Source: Sulfurimonas sp.
Lineage (GTDB): Bacteria > Campylobacterota > Campylobacteria > Campylobacterales > Sulfurimonadaceae
Reading direction: 5' to 3'
Length of the DNA: 61,318 nt
NCBI RefSeq assembly: GCF_018698455.1
Contig: NZ_JABIOQ010000022.1
Coordinates: forward strand, 1 to 61,318
In this document: positions 1 to 9,438 of the stretch, piece by piece
How the letters are laid out: each line of letters starts with the position of its first letter
Position numbering within the stretch: position 1 is the first letter of the stretch
The notes under the pieces: model-generated
Told to the model about the DNA's origin: nothing
The model's database searches: none
Seen by the model: the letters and a program-made list of their open reading frames with translations, nothing else
Made by a program: the position numbers and the translations under genes

Positions 1-161
1 ATAAACATAATTTGTTAAAATTAAGTCTTCTTACTTGCTTAGTTTTCAATGATCTCAAACTCTCGAACTCTCTGTCTTTCGACTAAGTGTCTCTGTTTGT
101 GGATGGGAATTATAGGGGGTTGTAGCTTAATGTTCGCTTAGCTCTAAAGAGATTCTAGGTT
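1..161. other. Intergenic, nothing recognised
   Basis: AT-rich stretch between the window edge and the stop codon of mnmA. I see no open frame with a start site, no tRNA and no clear repeat. It may hold the 3' untranslated end of mnmA and upstream sequence of a gene outside the window. Confidence 0.5.
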
Positions 162-1196
162 TTAGTTGGATTCTATAATCCAACCGCCACCTAGAAGTTT
201 ATTATCATTATAAAAAACGGCTGCTTGACCTACGGCTACACCGAAAACACTTTCTTTTAAAGTAACATAAGCCTTATTATTTTCTATCTTTACATGACAC
301 TGCACAGCCTTTGTTCTATATCGTAACTTTACAGTTGTATCAAACTCAAGTTCTGTATTAAACATATTTAAATTATTTAATACAACACTATTACAAGCTA
401 AGTCTTCTTTTTTTCCAACTACTATTTCGTTTCTCTTGGCATCTATACTCAAAACGAAATGTGGATCATGTGCACCATTGACAGTAAAGCCTTTTCGTTT
501 TCCAATGGTGTAATGCATATAACCTTTATGTTCCCCTACAATATTTCCCTCTTTGTCTAACACATCGCCTGTTTTATCTACATCAACATATTTTTTAAGT
601 ATATCTGTGTAATTAGTTTCAACAAAACATATCTCACTTGATTCAGCTTGTGAGGAAAATGATTCTAGACCTTCTATTGAAGCTGCCATCTTTTTTATAT
701 CTTTTTTATGTTTTTCCCCTAATGGAAACTTTAATCTAGGAAGAGCATCTTTATTTACATAAAATAAAAAGTAACTCTGATCTTTTGTATCATCTTCTGC
801 TTGATAAAAATATTCACCATCTGTTTGTATATAATGACCTGTTGCTAAATATGCAGCCCCAACCTTATCTGCAAAGTCAATCATTTCACCGAACTTCATC
901 GTTCTATTACACAGTGCACAAGGGTTTGGTGTTTCACCTTTTTCATATGTATCTATAAACGGCTGAAAAACTTCTTCTTTAAACCTTTCTTGAAGATCTA
1001 GAACATGAAGTTTAACACCTAGCTTATCTGCAGCTTTTTGAGCACGTGCTTGATGTATTTCATGATAACCTGGTTTGGAGTGAAGTTTCATGTATAAGCC
1101 TTCTACTTCATAACCTTCTTCTTTTAATAAAAGTGTTGTAATTGTTGAATCAACACCGCCGCTCATACCTACTAATACTTTTTCATGACTTAGCAT
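162..1196 (-). CDS. mnmA: tRNA-specific 2-thiouridylase MnmA
   Basis: Adenylates and thiolates U34 in the wobble position of Lys, Glu and Gln tRNAs in the cytoplasm. The sequence shows the PP-loop GMSGGVDST near residues 10-18, the NPCALCN motif with the catalytic Cys93 and Cys96, and the second catalytic Cys190 in SSEICFV. The length of 344 residues is normal for the bacterial family. ATG start, three bases from the stop of the upstream LOG gene, so probably co-transcribed with it. A perfect 8-bp hairpin at 165-184 covers the last codons, but no T-run follows. tRNA-Lys and tRNA-Glu, two of its substrates, lie at the other end of the window. Confidence 0.95.
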   Translation of the reverse strand: MLSHEKVLVGMSGGVDSTITTLLLKEEGYEVEGLYMKLHSKPGYHEIHQARAQKAADKLGVKLHVLDLQERFKEEVFQPFIDTYEKGETPNPCALCNRTMKFGEMIDFADKVGAAYLATGHYIQTDGEYFYQAEDDTKDQSYFLFYVNKDALPRLKFPLGEKHKKDIKKMAASIEGLESFSSQAESSEICFVETNYTDILKKYVDVDKTGDVLDKEGNIVGEHKGYMHYTIGKRKGFTVNGAHDPHFVLSIDAKRNEIVVGKKEDLACNSVVLNNLNMFNTELEFDTTVKLRYRTKAVQCHVKIENNKAYVTLKESVFGVAVGQAAVFYNDNKLLGGGWIIESN

Positions 1197-1198
1197 TA

Positions 1199-1939
1199 TT
1201 ATTTCCTTAAACTTGATAATGATTTATAATATGAAGTATTTTCCAGTCCTACATCTTCTAAAACTTCAATTTGCTTTGAAAGAGACACTTCAATCTCATC
1301 TACAACACACTCTAAATCATCTGTTAGCTTTATTATCTCTAAATCTTCTTTATTTATCATTCCATCTGCAAATAGCTTCTCTTTAATAAAATTTAATAAA
1401 GGTTGGTAGAATTCTTTTCCAATTATAAATATTTTCACACCAGTTACTTTTTTAGTTTGCACAAGTGTCAATGATTCAAAGAGTTCATCCAATGTTCCAA
1501 ATCCACCAGGAAAAATAACATAAGCCATTGAATATTTCACTAACATAACCTTTCTAGAAAAAAAGTAATCAAATGTCAGTTCTTTAGTTGTAAAAGGATT
1601 TAAAGTTTGCTCAAACGGCAAGTCAATATTAAGACCTATAGACTCAACATCATGTTCTTTTGCACCCTTATTTGCTGCTTCCATAATTCCAGGTCCACCA
1701 CCTGTCATAATATTATATCCACGACTTCCAAGAAGAGATGCTAACCGTAATGCTTTTTTATAATATTTATTATCTTTGTCTGTTCTGGCACTACCAAAAA
1801 TAGTAACTGTAGGACCTAAGTCTCCAAGTTCATCAAAGCCCTTGACAAAATCAGCAAGAATTTTAAATACACTCCAAACATCAGCAGACTTTATGTCTTT
1901 AATATATTTTTTTGTTAACTCATTATCTTTTCTACTCAT
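1199..1939 (-). CDS. LOG family protein (TIGR00730-type Rossmann fold)
   Basis: Carries the family hallmarks GGGPGIMEAANKGA and PGGFGTLDELFE (the PGGxGTxxE nucleotide-binding motif). Characterised relatives hydrolyse nucleoside 5'-monophosphates to release the base (phosphoribohydrolase; cytokinin-activating LOG in plants); they were earlier misnamed lysine decarboxylases. At 246 residues it is somewhat longer than the shortest LOG proteins, with an N-terminal helical extension. It sits one base downstream of fliY and just before mnmA, so it is likely read through from the flagellar operon. The substrate cannot be deduced from sequence. Confidence 0.85.
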   Translation of the reverse strand: MSRKDNELTKKYIKDIKSADVWSVFKILADFVKGFDELGDLGPTVTIFGSARTDKDNKYYKKALRLASLLGSRGYNIMTGGGPGIMEAANKGAKEHDVESIGLNIDLPFEQTLNPFTTKELTFDYFFSRKVMLVKYSMAYVIFPGGFGTLDELFESLTLVQTKKVTGVKIFIIGKEFYQPLLNFIKEKLFADGMINKEDLEIIKLTDDLECVVDEIEVSLSKQIEVLEDVGLENTSYYKSLSSLRK

Positions 1940-1940
1940 A

Positions 1941-2804
1941 TTAGCCCTTTAGTTGTGAAAGTCTCTCATATTTACTTCCTATAGATGTAATTTGTACACC
2001 AAAATTACCATCAACAATAACTACCTCACCTTGAGCAATAATATGATTGTCTACAAGAATTTCTAGTGGATCATTTGCCAATTGATTTAGCTCTATTACT
2101 GAACCTATATCCATATTCAAAACATCTTTTAAAAGCATTTTCTTTTTACCTATGCGTACTCTTACCGGAAGCTTAACATCCATAATTAATGCAATATTAT
2201 TCATTTCATCATGACTTAGCTCAACATTCTCACTATCTGTGTTAGATGTTTTATATTCAGTTGATTCAAAACTTTCAATATTTTTATCAGTCTTTCCACT
2301 AAGAGCATTATCAAGTTTTTCATCAATAATAAACATGATAAGAGATTTTAAAGGGTCCACTACAAAATCATAGATAAACATTTTTGTAAATTCTTCAAGA
2401 CTAACTTCTGAATCACTATCAATTTTTTCTACATTTACCACAGAGAATGAAAGAATTGGAAGTTCACTTTGTGCAGATAAATTATTTGAAATTGCTCCAA
2501 ATATATTCGAAATAATTTCTTTGGTTGCATCTAAATCATCTTCACTCACATCTTCTCTATCGCTAGCTTCCTCCCCCATCATCATATCTGAAAGGGATGC
2601 GGCAAGGTTAGGAGGCAATGCAATCATTACGTTAGCATCAACTGCTCCAGAAACAGTTACCTTTACCAAAACAATAGGGGGAACAATTTTTGAGATAATA
2701 CTAAGTTCTTGTTCTTCTTTAAGTTCTAAACTTGGAACCATTCCGACTAAAGCTTCTATAGTACCAATAGTTTCAGTCTCAAATAATTTTATAAAATCAC
2801 TCAT
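1941..2804 (-). CDS. fliY: Flagellar motor switch phosphatase FliY
   Basis: C-ring protein that combines a CheC/FliM-like middle region (about residues 30-170) with a C-terminal SpoA/FliN domain (about 205-285, VKLPVRVRIGKKKMLLKDVLNMDIGS region). The first residues, MSDFIKLFETETIGTIEALVG, match the FliY start known from Campylobacter. In other bacteria FliY can dephosphorylate CheY-P; whether this one does cannot be judged here. It follows fliM after four bases and precedes the LOG gene, in the order fliA-fliM-fliY. Confidence 0.92.
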   Translation of the reverse strand: MSDFIKLFETETIGTIEALVGMVPSLELKEEQELSIISKIVPPIVLVKVTVSGAVDANVMIALPPNLAASLSDMMMGEEASDREDVSEDDLDATKEIISNIFGAISNNLSAQSELPILSFSVVNVEKIDSDSEVSLEEFTKMFIYDFVVDPLKSLIMFIIDEKLDNALSGKTDKNIESFESTEYKTSNTDSENVELSHDEMNNIALIMDVKLPVRVRIGKKKMLLKDVLNMDIGSVIELNQLANDPLEILVDNHIIAQGEVVIVDGNFGVQITSIGSKYERLSQLKG

Positions 2805-2808
2805 CGTC

Positions 2809-3894
2809 TTATTCCTTTACTTCACTGTTTATTATTTTCTTTACACCTAATATTTTGTCTTTTCTTTTTATTTCAAAGTTTTCAAGTGCACGCTTAACAG
2901 CATCTCTTTCAGTATCAACCATTTCTGTAATTTGAATTGACTTTCTAAATCTTCTTAGGCCTATTTCACCTTTAAACCTGTCTTTTCCGTCAACAGATAC
3001 TGTCACTATATCATCAGCAGGAGTCGCAAGTCTTAAAATATCTCCAATTTTAATTTCTAGTATATCCATCAAACTTATACTTGCACTACCTAGATTTGCT
3101 TCAACTTCCACCTTCGCCCCACCAAGAAGCACTTGAAGTTCAGTATTTCTACTCTTTTTAGAACTTGTTTCATTTAACATCAAATCACGAGATGCTAATT
3201 TTGGAAGTACAGGTTCTAATGCAATAACTGGATAACAGATATTCATCATTCCTGAAGAATGTCCAATAATTATTTCCATTACAACCATAACAACAATTTC
3301 ATTTTGAGCAACAATTTGAACAACATTTGGACTTGATTCTTTATTTTCAACAACTGGAAATATCTCCATTACTGGGGCCCATGCTTCTTTTAATGTACTC
3401 ATCATAACACGGAGTACCGTTTCAAAAAGGCTCAATTCAATATCTGAAAACTCTCTTGATGCATCAAAAGGCTCGCCTTTTCCACCAAGTAGTCTATCAA
3501 GCATAGGAAACGCAATAGATGGATTAATTTCAATAACTCCACTTCCTTCTAAAGGTTTTACTGAAAATACATTAAAACTAGTAGGGTTTGGAAGAGACAT
3601 TAAAAATTCACCATATGTCATCTGATCAACTGAATGAAGTTGAATTTCAACAATAGAACGCATAATAGATGAGATTTGAGAAGCGAGTGAACGTGCCATT
3701 TTATCGTGAATTCCACGAAATGCACGTAACTGTTCCTTAGAAACTCTATTTGGACGCTTAAAATCATACAGTGTTACCTGTCTTTGATGACCACCACCAC
3801 CTCCATCATCTTCTGATTCAAGGACATCATCACCCTCATCATCAACAACATCAAGTAATGCATCAATCTCTTCTTGCGAGAGTATATCAGCCAT
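2809..3894 (-). CDS. fliM: Flagellar motor switch protein FliM
   Basis: C-ring switch component that binds CheY-P and sets the direction of rotation. The N-terminus MADILSQEEIDALLDVV is the conserved CheY-binding peptide. It is followed by an acidic/Gly-rich linker with a GGGGG run (about 20-36), the CheC-like middle domain with the GGKGEPF signature, and a C-terminal SpoA domain. 361 residues is normal. The stop of fliA (3895) directly abuts the start, so the two are translationally linked. Confidence 0.96.
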   Translation of the reverse strand: MADILSQEEIDALLDVVDDEGDDVLESEDDGGGGGHQRQVTLYDFKRPNRVSKEQLRAFRGIHDKMARSLASQISSIMRSIVEIQLHSVDQMTYGEFLMSLPNPTSFNVFSVKPLEGSGVIEINPSIAFPMLDRLLGGKGEPFDASREFSDIELSLFETVLRVMMSTLKEAWAPVMEIFPVVENKESSPNVVQIVAQNEIVVMVVMEIIIGHSSGMMNICYPVIALEPVLPKLASRDLMLNETSSKKSRNTELQVLLGGAKVEVEANLGSASISLMDILEIKIGDILRLATPADDIVTVSVDGKDRFKGEIGLRRFRKSIQITEMVDTERDAVKRALENFEIKRKDKILGVKKIINSEVKE

Positions 3895-4584
3895 CTATAC
3901 TCCTACGCTTTCTTTTATTTTCTGGATAACTGATTTATGAATTTGAGATATTCTAGACTCTGTAATTTCAAGAACTATACTGATCTCTTTGAGTGTAAGT
4001 TCTTCAAAATAGTAAAGTTGAATTATCATTTGTTCTCTCTCTTTATATGATGAAAGTATTTTTTTAATCACTTGAACAAGTTCATCCTTTTCAATAACTG
4101 CTAGTGCTGCACCTTCGTCACCAACATGCAGTTGATCATGAAGTGGCATTACTGTGTAAATACTAGAAGCTACACGTGCTTCATGAACTTTTTCGACACT
4201 CTCTTCTAGTTTTTCAGCTAGTTCTTCATCACTTGGTTCTTCATCATGTGTTAGCATATGTTCTTCAACTGTATAATTTATAGCTTTTACAAGTTTTCTA
4301 TTCGCTCTGCTAAGGATATCTAAACTTCTTAGATAATCAAGCATAGCACCATATACTCGTTTTTTGGCATAACCCCAAAATGAATCGTTTAAAGCCTCAT
4401 CATATCTACGTGCTAATTTAATTAATTCTTCAGTTCCTATTGCTGAAAGATCAGAAAAATCTATAGAACTCGGAAGCCTTTCTTTGAGTCTAAATGCCAT
4501 TGCTTTAACTGCAGGGAGATATTGCAGTGCTAATTCATCTTCTTGATATTTTAAATCTTGCTTATAGGCATTTTCTATCATCAC
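3895..4584 (-). CDS. fliA: RNA polymerase sigma-28 factor FliA
   Basis: Alternative sigma factor for late flagellar genes. Region 2 is seen around residues 20-100 (FSDLSAIGTEELIKLARRYDE, FWGYAKKRVYGAMLDYLRSLD) and region 4 with a helix-turn-helix near the C-terminus (LKEISIVLEITESRISQIHKS). 229 residues is typical. It overlaps the small membrane-protein gene upstream by four bases (ATGA), and fliM follows directly. Confidence 0.96.
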   Translation of the reverse strand: MMIENAYKQDLKYQEDELALQYLPAVKAMAFRLKERLPSSIDFSDLSAIGTEELIKLARRYDEALNDSFWGYAKKRVYGAMLDYLRSLDILSRANRKLVKAINYTVEEHMLTHDEEPSDEELAEKLEESVEKVHEARVASSIYTVMPLHDQLHVGDEGAALAVIEKDELVQVIKKILSSYKEREQMIIQLYYFEELTLKEISIVLEITESRISQIHKSVIQKIKESVGV

Positions 4585-4913
4585 TGCTGTCCATCTAAAC
4601 TTTCTTCGTTCATTTTAATTGCTATATCAGTTACTTTGCAAGCAGTATCAACAATATGATCTCTTTTATTAATTTCTCCAGCATAATAATCTAGTTCTAC
4701 TTCATGTGCACTTCTTAAGAAAAAATCTGCCTTAGATGTAAGTGTTTTATAATAAAGTGCAATGATAATATGTGAAAACAAATAAAAGAAAGCTGTGATA
4801 AACAAAGTATATACAAATAAACTATCTGCATCAAAAGATTTTAGTATCCCAAATATTACTCCAACAAAGAAGCCTTGAACAGTAAAAAAGTATACAAAGT
4901 TTTCACCTAACAT
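4581..4913 (-). CDS. Small membrane protein between flhG and fliA
   Basis: 110 residues with two hydrophobic segments (about 8-25 and 31-54) and a charged C-terminal half predicted to be cytoplasmic. I do not recognise a family outside Campylobacterota. From memory, a small integral membrane protein occupies the same place between flhG and fliA in Campylobacter, so the position seems conserved. Start overlaps nothing upstream; the stop overlaps the fliA start by four bases. A flagellar role is inferred from position only. Confidence 0.75.
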   Translation of the reverse strand: MLGENFVYFFTVQGFFVGVIFGILKSFDADSLFVYTLFITAFFYLFSHIIIALYYKTLTSKADFFLRSAHEVELDYYAGEINKRDHIVDTACKVTDIAIKMNEESLDGQQ

Positions 4914-4934
4914 TTATTGACCTTTAAATTTAAC

Positions 4935-5819
4935 TTAAAAATGTTCTATTAATCTCTTAAATAGCCCAGATAGACCACTTTCATTAGAGGTAACCAGCAC
5001 ATTCCGTTCCAGTTTAGAGACGATTTTATTAACTATTTCCCCAATATCTCTTCCTACTTGAGAAGTTGGATATTCAGCACTAAAAAGTGCACGCTTTTTT
5101 ACAGATGATGAAACTTTTATATCAGCATTTATTTTGCCTATTAGTCTTAAATCAAGTCCTTTTCCTATATTTGCATCTGCTACTTTTTTAATCTTACCAA
5201 ATACAGCAACTGCCTCTTTCTCATTTTTCACTTGATTTAGAATCATACTAATATCATTTCTCAGAGTTGCGATAGTCTTAATTGTTGCATATGCATCTGT
5301 GATAGCTGCTGGATCAGGTACAGTAACAACAATAACATCATCAGCTGCATTTAAAAACATTTGTATATGCTCTCCAATTCCTGCCCCCGTATCAATTATC
5401 ATCACATCTAACTTATCAAGAACCTGTGCTTCTTCCATAAAACGCTCAAATAGTGCCATATCAGAATACTTCAGTATCTCATCACCACTCTCACCTGGAA
5501 TCAATATAAGATTCCTCGTAATAGGAATTAAAATATCTGCTACAGTTGCTTCCCCTTTGAGTACATGTAGAATATTTTTCTTTATCTTTACATTAAACAT
5601 GACATCAAGATTTGCAAGACCAATATCTGCATCAAAGATACCTACATTGATACCTTTTTGAGAGAGACAATAAGCAAGGTTTGAGCTAATTGTACTTTTT
5701 CCTACACCGCCCTTACCACTAGTTATAGCAATAAAACGTGTCTTTTTAGATTTTTTTACTGATTCTTTAGCACTTGCAGAGACTAACTCTTCAAGCTTCT
5801 CTGCCTGATGACCTATCAT
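4935..5819 (-). CDS. flhG: Flagellar number regulator FlhG (MinD/ParA-type ATPase)
   Basis: SIMIBI-class ATPase that limits flagellar number together with FlhF. It has the deviant Walker A TSGKGGVGKST at about residues 33-43, the switch region DIGLANLD, and a Walker B-like MIIDTGAGIG. The N-terminal extension includes the HQAEKLEELV segment, resembling the DQAxxLR motif through which FlhG stimulates FlhF. 294 residues. It overlaps flhF by four bases (ATGA). No MinE partner or cell-division neighbour is present, which supports FlhG over MinD. Confidence 0.94.
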   Translation of the reverse strand: MIGHQAEKLEELVSASAKESVKKSKKTRFIAITSGKGGVGKSTISSNLAYCLSQKGINVGIFDADIGLANLDVMFNVKIKKNILHVLKGEATVADILIPITRNLILIPGESGDEILKYSDMALFERFMEEAQVLDKLDVMIIDTGAGIGEHIQMFLNAADDVIVVTVPDPAAITDAYATIKTIATLRNDISMILNQVKNEKEAVAVFGKIKKVADANIGKGLDLRLIGKINADIKVSSSVKKRALFSAEYPTSQVGRDIGEIVNKIVSKLERNVLVTSNESGLSGLFKRLIEHF

Positions 5820-7105
5820 GTTTTACTCCGATTAAAACCATTTAAAAGACAATCCACTAAAAAGTCACTGCTTGCACAAACTAAATCTTCGGGAACTTCT
5901 TGACCTACGGAGAAGTAACTTATAGGTTTTTTTGTCTCATATGCGAGAGAAAATATATTTCCAAATCCTCTTGTCTCATCTAGTTTAGTAAACATCAAAC
6001 TATCTACCCCTAAACTTGAAAAGTTATCATAAGTACTTTTTAAATCTTCATATTTAATAGAACTTGGCATTACAAGAGCAACTTCTACATTATATTCCGT
6101 TTTATTTGTACTTAAACACTCATATATTTTTTCTATCTTACCTTTATCATACGGGCTTGACCCCATAGTATCAATAAGAATATAATCACAATATCGCAAT
6201 GCTTCAAGAGCGCTTGTAAACTCAGGAGGGTCTACGACAGTTTCAATACCAAGTTTCATCATCCTTGCAAATTGCATCAGTTGCTCAACTGCTCCTATTC
6301 GATATGTATCTAAGACAACAAGCCCTACTTTATACTTCTTTTGTAGTAAAAAAGAGTAACGAGCTGCTAGTTTTGCGATACTTGTTGTTTTTCCAACTCC
6401 TGTTGGACCAACTAACATTATCACTTTTTTACTTCCAATAGCTAGAGTCGGTTCCTGTTTAATAGCTACCATTTTACGTAGTATTGTTTGAAAGTATCTT
6501 TTAACCGTAGTGGAATTTTCACGCATTTTAAAAGGCATATGTTCTAGAGTAATTTTCATCAATTCATCTAGATGATCTGTGTTCATTCCACTTTGAGAAG
6601 CTAGTCTATATATCTCAGCAAACTCTGAAGGAATTGGAGAATCAATAGCTGGAGATTTCTCATCCCAAAACATATTTTGAATTATTTTTACTTTGTCTGT
6701 AAGCTTGTTTATTTCTACTTTTATCTCTTTAAGCTCTTTTGGCTCTTTTTCTGCAACAGGAGCTACTTGTTGGACTACTGCAGGAGACATATATTCAGCA
6801 AGAGGATCATTTGTTACTGTCGATATTTTAGCTATTTGCTGTGCAGCGTTTGAAATGTCGAAAAGCACATCTTTACTTTCTTGCCTAAGAGGTTTTTGTT
6901 TTGAAAGTGGTTTCATAGAATTTTGATATGTATTTTGTATCATATCGTTTTCAATTCCTATAACTATCTCATAAAGAGCTTCTCTACCCAGAGCTTTTTT
7001 TCGTATCTCTTTTGTTTCGATGAGCATTCCCTCATCGCCTATTTCCATTTTTGCTTTTTTAAGTGCTTCTGATGGTGTTTTTCCAGTAAAGGTTAATATT
7101 TTCAC
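5816..7105 (-). CDS. flhF: Flagellar biosynthesis SRP-type GTPase FlhF
   Basis: Marks the flagellar assembly site and is required for flagellar gene expression in this phylum. The C-terminal NG domain shows P-loop GPTGVGKTTSIAKL, DTYRIGA, and the TKLDETRGFG guanine-specificity region. The N-terminal B domain begins KILTFTGKTPSEALKKAK. I chose the GTG at 7105: it gives the normal FlhF N-terminus VKILTFTG, has a GGGGG Shine-Dalgarno tract upstream, and overlaps the folK stop as GTGA. A longer frame starting at 7153 would add 16 residues unlike the family. 429 residues. Confidence 0.93.
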   Translation of the reverse strand: MKILTFTGKTPSEALKKAKMEIGDEGMLIETKEIRKKALGREALYEIVIGIENDMIQNTYQNSMKPLSKQKPLRQESKDVLFDISNAAQQIAKISTVTNDPLAEYMSPAVVQQVAPVAEKEPKELKEIKVEINKLTDKVKIIQNMFWDEKSPAIDSPIPSEFAEIYRLASQSGMNTDHLDELMKITLEHMPFKMRENSTTVKRYFQTILRKMVAIKQEPTLAIGSKKVIMLVGPTGVGKTTSIAKLAARYSFLLQKKYKVGLVVLDTYRIGAVEQLMQFARMMKLGIETVVDPPEFTSALEALRYCDYILIDTMGSSPYDKGKIEKIYECLSTNKTEYNVEVALVMPSSIKYEDLKSTYDNFSSLGVDSLMFTKLDETRGFGNIFSLAYETKKPISYFSVGQEVPEDLVCASSDFLVDCLLNGFNRSKT

Positions 7106-7590
7106 GATTGAATCCCCCAAAGTGGAATTAATACACTCTCGCGTTGATGCCAAGCAGGATGAGGAATGGTTAATTTTTCTGTATTTATAACACGATTGTC
7201 AAAAAATATAATATCCAAATCTAATGTCCTTGGTGCGTTTGCAAAACTTCTTACTCTTGCAAACTTTTTTTCTAATCTCATTAAATAAGCTAAAAAAGGT
7301 TTTGCTTGCATTGAAGTTTTCAAAACTATAATTGAGTTAAAAAAATCATCTTGCTCTTCATAACCAAAGGGAGGATTTTTTAAAATCAACGAGCTCTCAA
7401 TAATATCTACTCTTTTATCTTTTTGTAATCTAAAAAAAAGATGTTCAAACCTGCGTTTAACATCTCCTATATTTCCACCAATACCTATAACCGTTTTATG
7501 TCTATGAGAAGAAACTTTAGAGGTAAGGTATGGAAAATGCAAACTATGAAAAACAGAAAGCTTTTCATTAAGTATGCGTTTTGTGTACAT
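7102..7590 (-). CDS. folK: HPPK, 2-amino-4-hydroxy-6-hydroxymethyldihydropteridine pyrophosphokinase
   Basis: Transfers pyrophosphate from ATP to the pterin in folate synthesis. The motifs IGIGGNIGDVKRRFEHLF and RTLDLDIIFFDN (the HPPK signature with metal-binding Asp residues) are clear. 162 residues is normal, with a short N-terminal extension before the first strand. It sits directly behind aroQ and in front of flhF; the aroQ-folK-flhF arrangement is known from Campylobacter. folB, the preceding step, lies separately at 30199. Confidence 0.93.
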   Translation of the reverse strand: MYTKRILNEKLSVFHSLHFPYLTSKVSSHRHKTVIGIGGNIGDVKRRFEHLFFRLQKDKRVDIIESSLILKNPPFGYEEQDDFFNSIIVLKTSMQAKPFLAYLMRLEKKFARVRSFANAPRTLDLDIIFFDNRVINTEKLTIPHPAWHQRESVLIPLWGIQS

Positions 7591-8064
7591 CTACTGTACT
7601 TGAGCTTTTTGTGCTTCTTGAGCGGCAGTTATTTCATTTATGATTTGCATCATTCCCATCATCGCAAGATGATAACCAAAAGGACCAAATCCAACGATAG
7701 AAGAAGAACAAACAGGTGCTATCATATTTTCTTTTCTAAACTCTTCACGTCTATGAATGTTTGAAATATGAACTTCAATAGTTGGGAGATTGACAGCGGC
7801 AATAGCATCACGAATAGCGATAGAAGTATGTGTATAAGCTGCAGCATTTATTATAATACCATGAGCTTCACCGTAACATTCTTGAACTTTATCTACAATT
7901 TCACCCTCTAAATTACTTTGAAAAAATTCTATCTCAACACTATTTTGTGTTGCCACTTCTTTCATCTGAGCATGAATTTGCTCTAGTTTCATTGGACCGT
8001 AAATATTTTGTTCGCGAACGCCTAACATGTTTAAGTTAGGACCTTGAATCACAACTATTTTCAT
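7591..8064 (-). CDS. aroQ: 3-dehydroquinate dehydratase, type II
   Basis: Third step of the shikimate pathway. Shows [18 protein letters not shown], the catalytic Tyr in that loop, [26 protein letters not shown] and [12 protein letters not shown], all type II signatures. The start was set at the ATG at 8064 ([12 protein letters not shown]), which has an AAGG Shine-Dalgarno sequence; the frame is open for 38 more codons upstream, but those encode an unrelated hydrophobic stretch. 157 residues, family-typical. Confidence 0.95.
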   Translation of the reverse strand: MKIVVIQGPNLNMLGVREQNIYGPMKLEQIHAQMKEVATQNSVEIEFFQSNLEGEIVDKVQECYGEAHGIIINAAAYTHTSIAIRDAIAAVNLPTIEVHISNIHRREEFRKENMIAPVCSSSIVGFGPFGYHLAMMGMMQIINEITAAQEAQKAQVQ

Positions 8065-8205
8065 TATAAACCTTTTTTTAATATTTAAGAGATTTATTTT
8101 ACCTAAATTAAGATTAAAAATTACAATCTTGATTAGTAATATTAATATATGGTAATACAAAACAGTGTATAATCTCACTCTAAATAATCAAAAAAGAATA
8201 TAAAA

Positions 8206-9438
8206 ATGAAAATAATTACACCACACTATATACTAATGAGGGATAGAGTAAGTACTAACTTATCTATCGCATTTGACAAAACAATAGAGAAAATTGCACC
8301 CTTAGATGAACTTATAGAAATGTATCCAGATGCACAAAGAACTACTCTAAGAGAAAATTCTCTACTTATGCCAGGACTTATAAATGCCCATGTACACATA
8401 GAGTTTTCTGCTAACAAGACAGAACTAAGTTATGGTGATTTCATGAGCTGGCTTTACAGCGTGATAGAAAATCGGGAAGAGCTTATAGGCGGTTGTAATA
8501 TAGAATGTATGAAAAATGCTTGTGATATGATGCTCGAAAATGGTATCACAACATTTGGTACCATTAGTTCTCATGGAATGGATTTGGATGCTTGTGTGTC
8601 AGCAAAACAAAATGTTGTATATTTTAATGAGGTTATAGGTTCCCAAGCAACTATGGCTGATGCCTTATATGCTGACTTTCTATCGCGTTTAGATGCTTCA
8701 AAGTCAGTTAAACGCGAAGGTTTCTACCCAGCAGTAGCTATCCACTCACCCTATTCTGTTCACCCAGTCTTAATCAAAAAAGCACTAAAAATTGTCAAAG
8801 ATGAAAAGTTAAAAATTACAGCTCACTTTATGGAGAGTCAAGCCGAGAGAGACTGGCTAGATAATAGTAATGGTGAGTTTAAAGAGTTTTTTCATAAACT
8901 TGTAAAACAAGAATCTAACGTATCTAGTGCAAAAGAATTTTTAGAGTTGTTTAATGAAAGTGAAACCCTTTTAACACATGTTGTGCATGCAAATGAAGAA
9001 GAGTTAAACACTGTAGCTAAAGCCAAACACACTGTTATTCATTGCCCTATTTCAAACAGACTTTTAGGTAATCCAACACTCAACATAAAAGAACTTAATG
9101 ACAAAAATATACGATGGATAGTGGCCACGGATGGTCTAAGTTCGAACTACAAACTTGATCTTTTTGAAGAGATGAAAATGTCTCTCTTTATGCATTCTGA
9201 TGCACCACTTTTAAAATTTGCGCAAGCACTTTTGGATGGAGTCACCATACATGCTGCACAAGCTTTGGGTTTAAATACAGGCGAAATTGCTGAAGGAAAA
9301 AATGCAGATATGATTGTCTTAGACTTAGATAAAGAACCAACACAAGAGTTAGCAATACACCTTATACTTCACCGCTATAATATCTCTAAAGTTTACATAA
9401 ATGGAACACTTACAAAGGAAACAAATGAATCTCATTAA
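8206..9438 (+). CDS. mqnX: Amidohydrolase, probable 6-aminodeoxyfutalosine deaminase
   Basis: Metal-dependent amidohydrolase of the ATZ/TRZ type. Metal ligands are visible as HxH in INAHVHIEF, His in ITAHFMES, His in THVVHANEEE and Asp in VATDGLSSN. In Campylobacterota, members of this group deaminate aminodeoxyfutalosine in the futalosine route to menaquinone; assignment to that reaction here is by family and phylum rather than by a residue test. 410 residues. It begins a plus-strand pair and its last codons overlap the start of sppA. A TATAAT at 8168-8173 may serve as its -10. Confidence 0.72.
   Translation: MKIITPHYILMRDRVSTNLSIAFDKTIEKIAPLDELIEMYPDAQRTTLRENSLLMPGLINAHVHIEFSANKTELSYGDFMSWLYSVIENREELIGGCNIECMKNACDMMLENGITTFGTISSHGMDLDACVSAKQNVVYFNEVIGSQATMADALYADFLSRLDASKSVKREGFYPAVAIHSPYSVHPVLIKKALKIVKDEKLKITAHFMESQAERDWLDNSNGEFKEFFHKLVKQESNVSSAKEFLELFNESETLLTHVVHANEEELNTVAKAKHTVIHCPISNRLLGNPTLNIKELNDKNIRWIVATDGLSSNYKLDLFEEMKMSLFMHSDAPLLKFAQALLDGVTIHAAQALGLNTGEIAEGKNADMIVLDLDKEPTQELAIHLILHRYNISKVYINGTLTKETNESH

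Noticed and set aside
165-184. Perfect 8-bp inverted repeat at the end of mnmA, considered as a terminator
   Set aside because: It lies inside the last codons and no T-run follows on the minus strand; kept only as a remark.
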